Shown piece by piece: positions 8,976 through 17,823 of a stretch of 64,000 bases of DNA. The DNA lies in contig NZ_JAIUJS010000001.1 in assembly GCF_020166345.1 (NCBI RefSeq), positions 310,001-374,000 of the forward strand, read 5' to 3'. The position numbers and the translations under genes were made by a program. The notes beneath the pieces are model-generated. The model did no database searches and was not told the origin of the DNA. It worked only from the letters and a program-made list of their open reading frames with translations. Position 1 is the first letter of the stretch; every line of letters starts with the position of its first letter. Source of the stretch: Winogradskyella vincentii (GTDB lineage Bacteria; Bacteroidota; Bacteroidia; Flavobacteriales; Flavobacteriaceae).

Positions 8976-10097
8976 TTGAAAAATGAATTAGCACCAACAT
9001 ATGAGTATTTATATGGCAATAATTGGGTGCTGTGGTATGCTATTTCAAACAGTTACAGTGTTGTTGATGAGGGGTTTAAAAAGACCTTGGACACTTATTT
9101 AAAATCGAACTCAAAATCTAGTTTTAAGGAGAAAATTACATCTCTTAAGTCAACTGAATTAATTGAGAATATCCTTAATGATATTGAAAACTACTTAATA
9201 GCTTGTAATACGAGGTCAGAATCTGAGACTTCACTGAACGAATCTTTTATTGCTGATTATAGAAAAATTCAAAAAACATATAAAATCAATGGCAAAATAA
9301 TTAAAGTCTACTTTGACTCAGAACTTGTCGCAAAAATTATTCATCCTGCTATTGCTCATTTAGAATGTGATTCCAATAGAATTGCTGATTCAGTATTCGA
9401 TATTTTTCTTAGAGATGATCATTTACTATTGTTTAAGAATCAATCCTGTATTTTAAAAACACCTAAGAAAGATTATCATTTCCTTAGAGGTAAATTTACT
9501 ATGCATATTCTATGTGAAATATATGAAAAAGAAGAATCTGACTGGTTAGGGACATTTCATGGGTCCGCAATTACAGATGACAAAACATGCATTTTATTTA
9601 TAGGAGAATCAGGTAGCGGTAAAAGTACATTGAGCAGTATTTTAGTAACCAATGGATTTTATTTACTTGCTGACGATGTTTCCCCTATGCTTGCTAAAAA
9701 TACCTCTATTTACCATAATCCTAATGGAATTTCATTAAAGTCTGGAGCAACCGAAGTTTTAAAGCCTTTAATTGATAATTTCGAAGATATCCCTATCACA
9801 GAATTTAATACATCAAAAGGCCCTCTAAGATATTTTCCGAGCCCAAAACCACCTAAGAATTATTATCCATGCAAATCTATTGTACTGGTTAACTACACAC
9901 CAAATACCAATACTGAACTTTTGGAAATTTCCGTTAAAGACATTTTGGAAACCTTAATTCCAGAGTCATGGCTTTCTCCCTTACCAGAACATGCTGATGC
10001 GTTTTTAGAATGGCTAAAAACAGTTAGACTGTACAAATTAACTTACAGTGACAACAAAAGTATGATTGACACGGTTAACGAGTTATTTGAATCATAA
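8976..10097 (+). CDS. HprK-like P-loop kinase-related protein, possible N-terminal PqqD-like domain
   Basis: The 373-residue protein carries an HPr-kinase-like core: HGSAI near residue 195, Walker A GESGSGKST (210-218), and the ADD Walker-B-like triad (232-234). Such HprK-related proteins occur in HPr-rel/exosortase and lasso-peptide-like clusters, where they accompany PqqD-like proteins and NTP_transf_5 nucleotidyltransferases. Residues 14-55 (NNWVLWYAISNSYSVVDEGF onward) follow the PqqD pattern and may be a fused peptide-recognition domain; this is inference. The start is TTG, because no in-frame ATG precedes residue 176 and an ATG at 8983 is out of frame. Its substrate may be the adjacent peptide or a carbohydrate. 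It is not a true PTS HPr kinase by context. Confidence 0.75.
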   Translation: MKNELAPTYEYLYGNNWVLWYAISNSYSVVDEGFKKTLDTYLKSNSKSSFKEKITSLKSTELIENILNDIENYLIACNTRSESETSLNESFIADYRKIQKTYKINGKIIKVYFDSELVAKIIHPAIAHLECDSNRIADSVFDIFLRDDHLLLFKNQSCILKTPKKDYHFLRGKFTMHILCEIYEKEESDWLGTFHGSAITDDKTCILFIGESGSGKSTLSSILVTNGFYLLADDVSPMLAKNTSIYHNPNGISLKSGATEVLKPLIDNFEDIPITEFNTSKGPLRYFPSPKPPKNYYPCKSIVLVNYTPNTNTELLEISVKDILETLIPESWLSPLPEHADAFLEWLKTVRLYKLTYSDNKSMIDTVNELFES

Positions 10098-10140
10098 AAA
10101 CAATACAGCTCTAATTCATTAGTATATTTATCCTAAATAA

Positions 10141-11205
10141 ATGGGAAGCCTTTTAAATACATATCGACTCATAGCAGACATCTTAAGTTTTGAATCTGAG
10201 GATGGGTCTTTGAAATCGCAATTAAAGAGTAACACTTTAGATTGGGATTCATTGGTAAAAGTTGGTAGTAGCCATTTGGTCTTACCTACTATTTACTGTA
10301 GGCTAAAATCAAAAAAACTATTAGATGTTATTCCGGAAGAATTAGAGGCCTATTTAAAAGAAATTACAGAACTAAATCGTGAAAGAAATTTAGCTATAAT
10401 AGTACAAGTAAAGAACTTAGCTCAATTATTAGATGAACATCATATTGAATATGTCTTTTTAAAAGGGGCTGCACTACTCGTGGGCGATTATTATGATGAT
10501 ATCTCTGAACGAATGATTGGTGATATTGATATACTTATCGCAGAATCAGATTTAGAAAAGGCATTTGAATTGCTCAAAAACGAGTCCTATACACCATTAA
10601 AACAAACCTTAGGAAACCATTTTTTTGAGCACAAGCATCTCCCTAGACTTACAACAAAAAAGCATATTTGTGCTGTGGAACTGCATAGGAAACTATTTAT
10701 TTCATATCAACATAAGTATCTAACGAATTCAAATATTATAGATAATAAAGTAATTTACAAAAGTTTATACATACCTAGCTTACAACACTTGTCGCTACAT
10801 AATATACTTAACTATCAAATTAATGACAAAGGGCATTTATATAAAGGATTAAATTTTAGAGCATCATTTGACACACTTGTCTTAAACAAAAAATATGAGA
10901 TTGATCTAACAAAAAACTATTTTAACACAAAATTAGTCAAACAATATGTTTATCGCTCAAATGGATTTTTTAAAGACTTTAATAATATAACAACAATTAA
11001 GTCTACTCGGTTTTTAAATTTTAAACTTAACAATAAGTGGTTTCATAAAGTTTGGTATAAAACTTTATCTGTTTATTCATATTTAGGTGAATTAATTCCA
11101 AGATTTGTATTCTTTGTAATTAATAGCGATTATAGAGGCGCCACATGGAAGGACAGAAAACGAATAATTAATCATTTAAGATTAAAATTATTATCAAAGA
11201 CGTAG
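10141..11205 (+). CDS. Nucleotidyltransferase family protein (NTP_transf_5 type)
   Basis: The 354-residue protein has the nucleotidyltransferase fold signature of the uncharacterised NTP_transf_5 family: YVFLKGAALL near residues 104-113, then ERMIGDIDILI, where Asp128 and Asp130 are the likely metal ligands. The N-terminal 90 residues are helical and the C-terminal 150 are basic and aromatic. Members usually sit beside HprK-like and PqqD-like genes in peptide or exopolysaccharide clusters, as here (43 bases after the HprK-like gene). It may transfer a nucleotide or phosphate-linked group to the product of the cassette. No member of this exact arrangement is known to me with a proven reaction. 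Confidence 0.75.
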   Translation: MGSLLNTYRLIADILSFESEDGSLKSQLKSNTLDWDSLVKVGSSHLVLPTIYCRLKSKKLLDVIPEELEAYLKEITELNRERNLAIIVQVKNLAQLLDEHHIEYVFLKGAALLVGDYYDDISERMIGDIDILIAESDLEKAFELLKNESYTPLKQTLGNHFFEHKHLPRLTTKKHICAVELHRKLFISYQHKYLTNSNIIDNKVIYKSLYIPSLQHLSLHNILNYQINDKGHLYKGLNFRASFDTLVLNKKYEIDLTKNYFNTKLVKQYVYRSNGFFKDFNNITTIKSTRFLNFKLNNKWFHKVWYKTLSVYSYLGELIPRFVFFVINSDYRGATWKDRKRIINHLRLKLLSKT

Positions 11206-11299
11206 TCACGTTTCTTTTTGCTAAAGAGTTATGAGTTTAACTATTTGTTTTATAGCTTTTAAAGTTTAACTTTGGCTTATAATTATTTGAAAAGTCTTT

Positions 11300-11872
11300 A
11301 TGAGAAAGTTCTTAATAGTATTAGCACTCCTAACTATTTCATCTAATATAATCGCTCAACAAGGAAGTAACACAAAGGAGTGGTTTCTAGGTGCCGGTTT
11401 AAATGCTATTAATAGCCAAGGAACAAAATCTCCTGTTGGTGGCATGGGTGATTGGGCAATTAACATACCTGTATCTGCTGCTGTAGAATTAAAATGGAAT
11501 TCTGGCCTTGCGGTGGAACAATCTATTACTATTAATTCATTTGAAGAGGGAGACGATATAGACGGAATATTGCTCCTAGAAGATTATTCATATCTATCAT
11601 TTGATACCCATGTCAAATATTATTTTGGTAAACATATTTTTCCTGAGGCAGATTGGATAGACTTTTATGCTAATTCTGGTTTTGGACTATTTAGTATTGA
11701 AAACACAAACCTATCCTTTAATTTAGGTGGTGGAATTTTATTCTGGTTAAACAGAAGACAAACTATTGGGATAAGAGCTCAGGTAATTGGTAAATTTGCT
11801 CTAGATCATTCAGATAGTGGTATTGATAATAATCATTATCAAACCCATATACAAGCTTTCTTTGCTTTATAA
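11300..11872 (+). CDS. Small outer-membrane beta-barrel protein
   Basis: The 190-residue protein starts with a signal peptide (MRKFLIVLALLTISSNIIAQ). The mature part has alternating aromatic/hydrophobic strands (VKYYFGKHIF, IDFYANSGFGLFS, TIGIRAQVIGKFAL) and ends in a hydrophobic residue, as outer-membrane barrels of the OmpW/OmpX-like size class do. It lies 94 bases after the nucleotidyltransferase gene on the same strand and ends at a bidirectional terminator, so it may be the last gene of the peptide cassette or stand alone. Its function is unknown. Confidence 0.7.
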   Translation: MRKFLIVLALLTISSNIIAQQGSNTKEWFLGAGLNAINSQGTKSPVGGMGDWAINIPVSAAVELKWNSGLAVEQSITINSFEEGDDIDGILLLEDYSYLSFDTHVKYYFGKHIFPEADWIDFYANSGFGLFSIENTNLSFNLGGGILFWLNRRQTIGIRAQVIGKFALDHSDSGIDNNHYQTHIQAFFAL

Positions 11873-11881
11873 AGGAAAAAT

Positions 11882-11907
11882 AAAAGTCTCCAATTAAGGA
11901 GACTTTT
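11882..11907. terminator. Bidirectional rho-independent terminator
   Basis: A perfect 10-base stem AAAAGTCTCC (11882-11891) and GGAGACTTTT (11898-11907) with a 6-base loop sits between the convergent barrel and uxs genes. The stem ends in A/T runs on both sides, so it can stop transcription from both directions. Confidence 0.85.
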
Positions 11908-11939
11908 ATTATAATTATATTCTTAAAATAATTGTTTTA

Positions 11940-12887
11940 TTAATATCCTTCCTTCAAAAGATTATCAAAATACTCAATCGTATGTCTTAGTCCTTCCTTT
12001 AGTTGTACCTTTGGTTCCCAACCATTCAATTCCTTATAGGCTAAACTAATATCTGGTTGACGTTGCATAGGATCATCTTGAGGTAATGGCTTAAATGTAA
12101 GTTTTGATTTTGAGCCAGTTAAATCAATAACTTCCTGTGCTAATTGAAGCATTGTGAATTCATTTGGATTTCCAATGTTCACAGGTCCTAAAAATCCTTC
12201 TCTAGAATTCATCATCCTCACAGTACCTTCGACCAAATCATCTACATACTGAAAGCTTCTTGTCTGCAAACCATCACCAAATATCGTAATATCATCACCT
12301 TTTAACGCCTGTACAATAAAATTGGAAACCACCCTTCCGTCTTGAGGATGCATCCTTGGTCCATAGGTGTTAAAAATTCTTATAATTTTAATTTTTACTT
12401 GATTTTGAATATGGTAATCCATAAATAAAGTCTCAGCACAACGCTTACCCTCATCATAGCATGACCTCAATCCGATTGGATTCACATTACCCCAATACGA
12501 TTCCTTTTGAGGATGAACAGTTGGATCTCCATAAACCTCGCTAGTAGACGCTTGCAATATTTTTGCTTTAACACGTTTAGCAAGACCTAACATATTAATC
12601 GCTCCCATTACAGAAGTCTTTGTTGTTTTAATAGGGTTATATTGATAATGAACTGGAGAGGCTGGACAAGCTAAATTATAAATTTCATCAACCTCAATCA
12701 TGTAAGGTGATGTGACATCGTGCCTAACTAATTCAAAATAGTGATGATCCATCAAATGTTCTATATTGCGTTTAGAGCCAGTAAAGTAATTATCCAAACA
12801 AATTACTTCATTACCCTCTTTTAACAATCTCTCACACAAATGAGAACCAACAAATCCGGCACCTCCTGTAACTAAAATTCTTTTCAT
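11940..12887 (-). CDS. UDP-glucuronate decarboxylase (UDP-xylose synthase)
   Basis: The 315-residue extended SDR enzyme oxidises and decarboxylates UDP-glucuronic acid to UDP-xylose. The NAD loop is [10 protein letters not shown] (residues 8-17), [10 protein letters not shown] near residue 112 supplies the catalytic Ser/Glu, and [12 protein letters not shown] near residue 141 holds the Tyr-Lys pair in the Y-D-E-G-K form typical of [21 protein letters not shown] is also characteristic of this family. It lies on the strand of the polysaccharide operon but is separated from it by the rightward peptide cassette. It supplies a pentose donor to the glycan; that link is from context. Confidence 0.92.
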   Translation of the reverse strand: MKRILVTGGAGFVGSHLCERLLKEGNEVICLDNYFTGSKRNIEHLMDHHYFELVRHDVTSPYMIEVDEIYNLACPASPVHYQYNPIKTTKTSVMGAINMLGLAKRVKAKILQASTSEVYGDPTVHPQKESYWGNVNPIGLRSCYDEGKRCAETLFMDYHIQNQVKIKIIRIFNTYGPRMHPQDGRVVSNFIVQALKGDDITIFGDGLQTRSFQYVDDLVEGTVRMMNSREGFLGPVNIGNPNEFTMLQLAQEVIDLTGSKSKLTFKPLPQDDPMQRQPDISLAYKELNGWEPKVQLKEGLRHTIEYFDNLLKEGY

Positions 12888-12903
12888 TAAAATAGATTTT
12901 TCC

Positions 12904-12911
12904 CAAAAATA
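12904..12911 (-). promoter_or_regulatory. Predicted -7 element for the UDP-glucuronate decarboxylase gene
   Basis: TATTTTTG on the minus strand matches TAnnTTTG, 16 bases before the ATG at 12887. A TTG (in TTTGTTGAAAC) lies about 25 bases further up, slightly longer than the usual spacing. Nothing else is recognisable in the rest of the 213-base gap up to tRNA-Arg. Confidence 0.4.
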
Positions 12912-13100
12912 AGCTTTATTTATTTTTTATGTGTTTCAACAAATAAAAACTTTTGTAATAAATTGAAGTAATTATTTAATTCCCAAATCGGAGCTATTTA
13001 ATTGCTTTCAAAATTATTGATGGAATGACCATTTGTATTCATTTTAAACAAAGAAAAATTCTCAAGGATGCTTAGAAATTTATATGTTTAAAAATATTAG

Positions 13101-13174
13101 TGACCACGGTAGGATTCAAACCTACGACCGCTGGAGCCGAAATCCAGTGCTCTATTCAGCTGAGCTACGTGGCC
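13101..13174 (-). tRNA. tRNA-Arg (anticodon TCG)
   Basis: On the minus strand GGCCACG pairs with CGTGGTC in a 7-base acceptor stem (one G-U), with discriminator A. The D-arm contains TAGCTCAGCTGAATAGAGCA, the anticodon arm is CTGGA-TTTCGGC-TCCAG (TCG at positions 34-36), and the T-arm has GTTTGAATC. It is 74 bases long and CCA is not encoded. It begins 10 bases after the yqeY stop and may be co-transcribed with that gene. Confidence 0.96.
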
Positions 13175-13184
13175 TAAATTTATA

Positions 13185-13637
13185 TTATTGAGTTAGTTTA
13201 GCTTTTACAATGGTCGAAATGGTTTTACCGTCAGCACGACCAGCTAATTCTTTATTTACAATTCCCATTACTTTACCCATATCCTTCATTCCTTGCGCTC
13301 CAATTTCATCAATAGTCATTACTACTATTCTCTCTATTTCTTCTTCACTTAAAGCTTCTGGTAAAAATTGACTTATAACTTCTGCTTGGTCTATTTCTGG
13401 CAATGCCAAATCCTTTCTATCTTGTTCAAGATAAATTGCCGCACTATCCTTCCGTTGTTTCACAAGCTTTTGCAATAGTTTCAACTCTTGCTCTTCAGTT
13501 AATTCCTCACTACCGCCTGATGATGTTTGTTCTAATAATATAGCAGATTTAATAGCTCTTAACGCCGCTAGAGCTGTCTGATCTTTCTCTTTCATTGCCT
13601 TTTTCATGGCAGTCATTACATCGTCTTGTAAACTCAT
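13185..13637 (-). CDS. GatB/YqeY domain-containing protein
   Basis: The 150-residue soluble protein is of the YqeY family, related to the tRNA-binding tail domain of GatB (Asp-tRNA-Asn/Glu-tRNA-Gln amidotransferase). It starts MSLQDDVMTAMKKAMKEKDQ, the family start, and continues with LAALRAIKSAI and a C-terminal MGKVMGIVNKELAGRADGKT (GRADGK is typical). Its role is not settled; tRNA metabolism is suggested by homology. It lies downstream of the ftsZ terminator and directly upstream of a tRNA gene, a common place for it in flavobacteria. Confidence 0.9.
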   Translation of the reverse strand: MSLQDDVMTAMKKAMKEKDQTALAALRAIKSAILLEQTSSGGSEELTEEQELKLLQKLVKQRKDSAAIYLEQDRKDLALPEIDQAEVISQFLPEALSEEEIERIVVMTIDEIGAQGMKDMGKVMGIVNKELAGRADGKTISTIVKAKLTQ

Positions 13638-13659
13638 AATTTTAAAAAATTTTGGAATA

Positions 13660-13667
13660 CGAAGATA
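13660..13667 (-). promoter_or_regulatory. Possible -7 element of yqeY
   Basis: TATCTTCG on the minus strand differs from TAnnTTTG by one base and lies 23 bases before the yqeY ATG. Because ftsZ ends in a strong terminator just upstream, yqeY needs a promoter in this gap. The match is weak. Confidence 0.3.
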
Positions 13668-13714
13668 CTAAAGATTTAGCTTCTTTTCTGCTACTATATT
13701 ATTTAAAAATGAAA

Positions 13715-13748
13715 TGAAAAAACCCAAAAAGCTGAGGGACTTTTTGGG
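13715..13748 (-). terminator. Rho-independent terminator of the dcw operon (after ftsZ)
   Basis: CCCAAAAAG (13723-13731) pairs with CTTTTTGGG (13740-13748) around an 8-base loop. On the minus strand the hairpin is followed by a run of T (complement of the A run before 13723). It lies about 40 bases after the ftsZ stop. Confidence 0.85.
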
Positions 13749-13787
13749 CTAGACTTAGGTGCGTTAACACATTAATCTGATTTGCTA

Positions 13788-15722
13788 TTAATCGACGTTA
13801 TCGTGCAGGAATGAATTATTACTTCTTAACTGAATTTCATCGTTATCGTCTGTCCCGATGGACATTCTAGAAGTATTATCTTCAGAAGAATGTTGTACAT
13901 CTTCTAAATTCACACCCTGTCTTTTATAAGCAGGCTCCTTTTCTATTTCATCTATTTTTGCATTGTTGAACTTATAATTAAAATCCTTCATTTTACGTCT
14001 TCGTTCATCAGCGCGTGCTTTTATAAGTTCAGAAATTGGACTATTCATAGGATCAATCTCCTCCTCTATAACTTCTTCTGATTCTTCAACAGGCAAAACT
14101 TTCTTCTCAAAAACAACCTCTTCCTTAACTTCAGCAGTTTTAGCTTCAGTATTCATAGAAGACTCAAATGTTTCAAAATCATCTAACGCATAACGTTTTT
14201 CACCATCTTCATTGACTTCTGTTACTGAAATTAATTCAACAGGTTCGTTTACATCCATTTCCTTAACTTCATCATCTAAACTAAATAAAATTGTCTCTTC
14301 TTGAGAACCCGGTTCTTCAATTTTTTCTGGCTCATTAGAAGACAACGGTAAATCAAAAGTTAAAGTTATTTGCTCCTCTTGCTCATCAATTATTTCCTCA
14401 GAAATATTTTCTATTGGAGTAATGATAAAATCTTCTTCTTCATTTACAACCGGTTTTTTATCCAACACTTCTTCATACACAACATTCATGTTTTTTAACA
14501 AATCTGTTGTTGGAATTATATCCATATTTACATCTTCAGTGCCTAAAGCATTGTTTTCTACTTCATCTTCATCTACAAGTGTGTGGCGAACAATTGGAGT
14601 TGTAACATCTTCCTCTAAAACTATATCTGGAGTTATGATGGCTGGCTCCTTTTCTGATGTACTTATTTCTTCGTTAGGTGTTTCCTCAAGAGCATGAATT
14701 ACTTTTTTGGCCTCTGTATTAGAAATTTCATTTTGTTGATCAATATTAAATCCTGTCGCGATTATTGTAACAGAAATAGATTCTTGCAATGATTCGTCTT
14801 CACCAACACCCATAATAATATTTGCGCCATGCCCAGCTTCGTTCTGAATATGGTCATTGATCTCTCCTATTTCATCAATTGTGATTTCCTGAGATCCAGA
14901 CACAATAAGTAATAATACATTTTTCGCTCCTGTAATTTTATTGTCATTCAATAGTGGAGAATCTAACGCCTTCATTATGGCTTCTTGTGCTCTTGTTTGA
15001 CCTGAAGCAGCAGCTGATCCCATAATTGCTGTACCACTATTACTTAAAACGGTTTTAGCATCACGTAAATCAATATTTTGTGTATAATGATGAGTTATTA
15101 CCTCAGCAATACCTCTTGAAGCAGTTGACAATACTTCATCAGCTTTAGAGAAACCAGCTTTGAAACCTAAATTCCCATAAACCTCACGTAACTTATTATT
15201 GTTTATCACAACTAAGGAATCAACATGTTGTCTCAAATTTTCAATCCCTCTTTGAGCCTGCTCATTACGCATTTTACCTTCAAACTGAAATGGCATTGTA
15301 ACAATACCTACAGTTAAGATATCTAATTCTTTAGCCATTTTTGCGATGATTGGTGCGGCACCAGTTCCAGTTCCACCTCCCATTCCGGCCGTTATAAATA
15401 CCATTTTGGTATTTGTGTCTAACATTCTACGAATGTCCTCGAGACTTTCTACTGCAGCCTGTTCTCCTACATCTGGATTTGCTCCTGCTCCTAATCCTTC
15501 GGTTAAGTTTACTCCAAGTTGGATTTTATTTGGTACACCACTATTTTGAAGTGCTTGTGCATCTGTGTTACAGATAACGAAATCTACACCTTTGATACCT
15601 TGCTGAAACATGTGGTTTATGGCATTGCTACCACCTCCACCAACACCAATTACTTTAATAACGTTGGATTGATGTTTAGGTAAATCAAATGAGATGTTTC
15701 CAAATTCGTTGCTATTACTCAT
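13788..15722 (-). CDS. ftsZ: Cell division protein FtsZ, long-tailed form
   Basis: The tubulin-like GTPase polymerises at midcell to form the division ring. The N-terminal GTPase domain has VGGGGSNAINHM (residues 27-38) and the tubulin signature GMGGGTGTGAAP (113-124). The T7 loop region lies near NNNKLREVYGNLGFKAGFSKADE. The core ends near residue 330. It is followed by about 300 acidic, low-complexity residues rich in Glu, Asp, Val and Ile, and a C-terminal peptide that includes IQLRSNNSFLHDNVD. At 644 residues it is much longer than the 380-400 of most bacteria, but a long linker is usual in flavobacteria. It is the last gene of the dcw operon, 43 bases after ftsA. Confidence 0.98.
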   Translation of the reverse strand: MSNSNEFGNISFDLPKHQSNVIKVIGVGGGGSNAINHMFQQGIKGVDFVICNTDAQALQNSGVPNKIQLGVNLTEGLGAGANPDVGEQAAVESLEDIRRMLDTNTKMVFITAGMGGGTGTGAAPIIAKMAKELDILTVGIVTMPFQFEGKMRNEQAQRGIENLRQHVDSLVVINNNKLREVYGNLGFKAGFSKADEVLSTASRGIAEVITHHYTQNIDLRDAKTVLSNSGTAIMGSAAASGQTRAQEAIMKALDSPLLNDNKITGAKNVLLLIVSGSQEITIDEIGEINDHIQNEAGHGANIIMGVGEDESLQESISVTIIATGFNIDQQNEISNTEAKKVIHALEETPNEEISTSEKEPAIITPDIVLEEDVTTPIVRHTLVDEDEVENNALGTEDVNMDIIPTTDLLKNMNVVYEEVLDKKPVVNEEEDFIITPIENISEEIIDEQEEQITLTFDLPLSSNEPEKIEEPGSQEETILFSLDDEVKEMDVNEPVELISVTEVNEDGEKRYALDDFETFESSMNTEAKTAEVKEEVVFEKKVLPVEESEEVIEEEIDPMNSPISELIKARADERRRKMKDFNYKFNNAKIDEIEKEPAYKRQGVNLEDVQHSSEDNTSRMSIGTDDNDEIQLRSNNSFLHDNVD

Positions 15723-15765
15723 ATTACTTGTGATTATGGGATTTTATATGATGATTAATTAATTA

Positions 15766-17100
15766 TTATTCTGCGTTATCTAAAAACTCTTTAACACGCT
15801 CGGTTAACTTATCTAAAAACGAACGTCTTTCTTTAACAACTCCCTCTTTAGATGCTAATGTTTCATTTTCAGTTGCTTGTTCTGATTCCTCAGATAGTAC
15901 GATATCAATTTCTTCATTATCTTCTGCTTGCTTACGCTCCTGCCGTTTAATACCGTCCATTACTAAACCAACAGCAGTAGCAAACAACGGACTAGCTATA
16001 TCATCGTCACTATCTCCTGCTAAATGTTCGTTAGGATAACCTATTCTGGTATCCATACCGGTTATATATTCTACTAATTGCTTTAAATGTTTTAACTGAC
16101 TTCCACCACCTGTTAAAACAATACCTGCAATCAATTTTTTCTTTTGCTCTTCGTGACCGTAATTTTTTATTTCAACATATACTTGTTCTATAATTTCCAC
16201 TACTCTTGCGTGTATAATTTTAGACAAATTTTTAAGTGTTATCTCCTTCGGTTCTCTTCCTCTTAATCCTGGAATTGAAACAATTTCATTATCCTTATTT
16301 TCTCCTGGCCATGCGGAACCGAATTTAATTTTCAAAAGTTCGGCCTGCTTTTCGATTATTGAACAGCCTTCTTTTATATCTTCAGTAATTACATTACCTC
16401 CAAAAGGAATTACCGCTGTATGTCTAATTATGCCATCTTTAAAAACCGCAAGATCTGTAGTACCACCTCCAATATCAATTAAAGCAACACCAGCTTCTTT
16501 TTCTTCTTGGCTTAAAACTGCATTTGCCGATGCAAGTGGTTCAAGAGTAATCCCTTCTAATTGTAACCCGGAACTTTTTACACATCTTCCAATGTTTCTT
16601 ATAGATGAAACCTGACCAACAACTACATGAAAATTGGCTTCTAATCTCCCTCCATACATTCCGATAGGCTCCTTTATTTCCGCTTGACCATCAACTTTAA
16701 ATTCTTGTGGCAGTACATGAATTATTTCTTCTCCAGGCAACATTACCAATTTGTGAACTTGATTTATTAATCGATCAATATCAGCTTCATCAATTACAAC
16801 CTCTGAATTTGCACGTGTGATGTAATCACTATGTTGTAAACTTCGTATATGCTGACCAGCAATTCCTACAGTTACATCAGCAATCTTCTCACCTGCCGCA
16901 ACCTCAGCCTCTTGCGCAGCCTGCTGTATAGATTGTATTGTTTGTGTAATATTGTTAACTACTCCACGATGAACACCTAGGCTCTTGGATTTTCCTACAC
17001 CGAGGATTTCAAGTTTACCGTATTCATTTTTGCGACCAATCATGGCCACAATTTTTGTAGTTCCAATATCTAATCCTACCGCTATGTTATGATTTTCCAT
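15766..17100 (-). CDS. ftsA: Cell division protein FtsA
   Basis: The 444-residue actin-like ATPase tethers FtsZ to the membrane. It begins with VGLDIGTTKIVAMIG (residues 8-22), the phosphate-1 loop, followed by the 1C/SHS2 domain insert (LGVHRGVVNNI... through about residue 170), ALIDIGGGTTDLAVF (phosphate-2) near 205, and GIVLTGGGSQLKHL (adenosine motif) near 325. The C-terminal SFLDKLTERVKEFLDNAE is the amphipathic membrane-targeting helix. It lies 3 bases after ftsQ and before ftsZ, the canonical order. Confidence 0.97.
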   Translation of the reverse strand: MENHNIAVGLDIGTTKIVAMIGRKNEYGKLEILGVGKSKSLGVHRGVVNNITQTIQSIQQAAQEAEVAAGEKIADVTVGIAGQHIRSLQHSDYITRANSEVVIDEADIDRLINQVHKLVMLPGEEIIHVLPQEFKVDGQAEIKEPIGMYGGRLEANFHVVVGQVSSIRNIGRCVKSSGLQLEGITLEPLASANAVLSQEEKEAGVALIDIGGGTTDLAVFKDGIIRHTAVIPFGGNVITEDIKEGCSIIEKQAELLKIKFGSAWPGENKDNEIVSIPGLRGREPKEITLKNLSKIIHARVVEIIEQVYVEIKNYGHEEQKKKLIAGIVLTGGGSQLKHLKQLVEYITGMDTRIGYPNEHLAGDSDDDIASPLFATAVGLVMDGIKRQERKQAEDNEEIDIVLSEESEQATENETLASKEGVVKERRSFLDKLTERVKEFLDNAE

Positions 17101-17103
17101 AGT

Positions 17104-17823
17104 TTACTTTTTGGTACAAATCACCTGTTTATCAAATTTTAGATTAACCCGTGTATAAGATTCTAATATTTTATTCTTAAATGCCTTCTGGTAAAAGGCC
17201 TTAAAATTGTTTATTTTCTTATCAAGTTTTTTCAATGTTCCTAAATGAACAATTAAATCACTTTTGCGGATTCTAAAATCTATAGTGTTGTCATCATTCT
17301 GACGAATCTCAATGACATGTTTTTTTAAAAATTCATCTTGATCAACAGCGCTTGCAAATTCATAAACTGTCTCAAGACTATTTTTGTTAACGTTTCCAGT
17401 AACTAGAGGAACTCTAGCCGTATAATTACTTGATAAAGGCATATAAGAACCCTCATCATCGATGTAATACGATGCATTTGAGCTTACTCTTGCAATAGGT
17501 CGTTTCTGTTCAATTTCCGTGTAAAGCTCACCGTTTACTGACATAAACACTTCTGCTTTCTTAATCATCGAATTAGAATTAAGGGCTATTTCTAATTCGT
17601 TCAAATCTATAATATCTTTAGGTTGTTCCGTAAGTGGCCGTTGATTTTGTATTAACAATTTACTAACAGTTTCATCAGTGATGAATAATTTATTTTCACC
17701 AATAAATGCAGGTGCTTTCAAATCTACTTTTCTGGCATTATTTCTTTGATTGGAAAACGCAAAAAGAAAACCCACCAATAAGGTTAAACCAATGATTTTT
17801 ATATAGTTATAATTAATTCGCAA
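17104..17823 (-). CDS. ftsQ: Cell division protein FtsQ/DivIB
   Basis: The 239-residue bitopic protein has a membrane segment at residues 10-22 (IIGLTLLVGFLFA) and a periplasmic domain. It links the cytoplasmic ring to FtsL/FtsB and the septal synthase. The POTRA-like part is visible as a chain of short strands (SKLLIQNQRPL, SNSMIKKAEVFMSVNGELY). Sequence conservation is low in this family, and position between murC and ftsA is the main support. The start appears to be TTG at 17823, inside the murC tail (11-base overlap), because no ATG lies in frame near the membrane segment. Confidence 0.88.
   Translation of the reverse strand: MRINYNYIKIIGLTLLVGFLFAFSNQRNNARKVDLKAPAFIGENKLFITDETVSKLLIQNQRPLTEQPKDIIDLNELEIALNSNSMIKKAEVFMSVNGELYTEIEQKRPIARVSSNASYYIDDEGSYMPLSSNYTARVPLVTGNVNKNSLETVYEFASAVDQDEFLKKHVIEIRQNDDNTIDFRIRKSDLIVHLGTLKKLDKKINNFKAFYQKAFKNKILESYTRVNLKFDKQVICTKK

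Noticed and set aside
14422..14697. 91-residue plus-strand ORF inside ftsZ
   Set aside because: Serine/threonine-rich antisense reading of the acidic FtsZ tail; no start context and no conserved motif.
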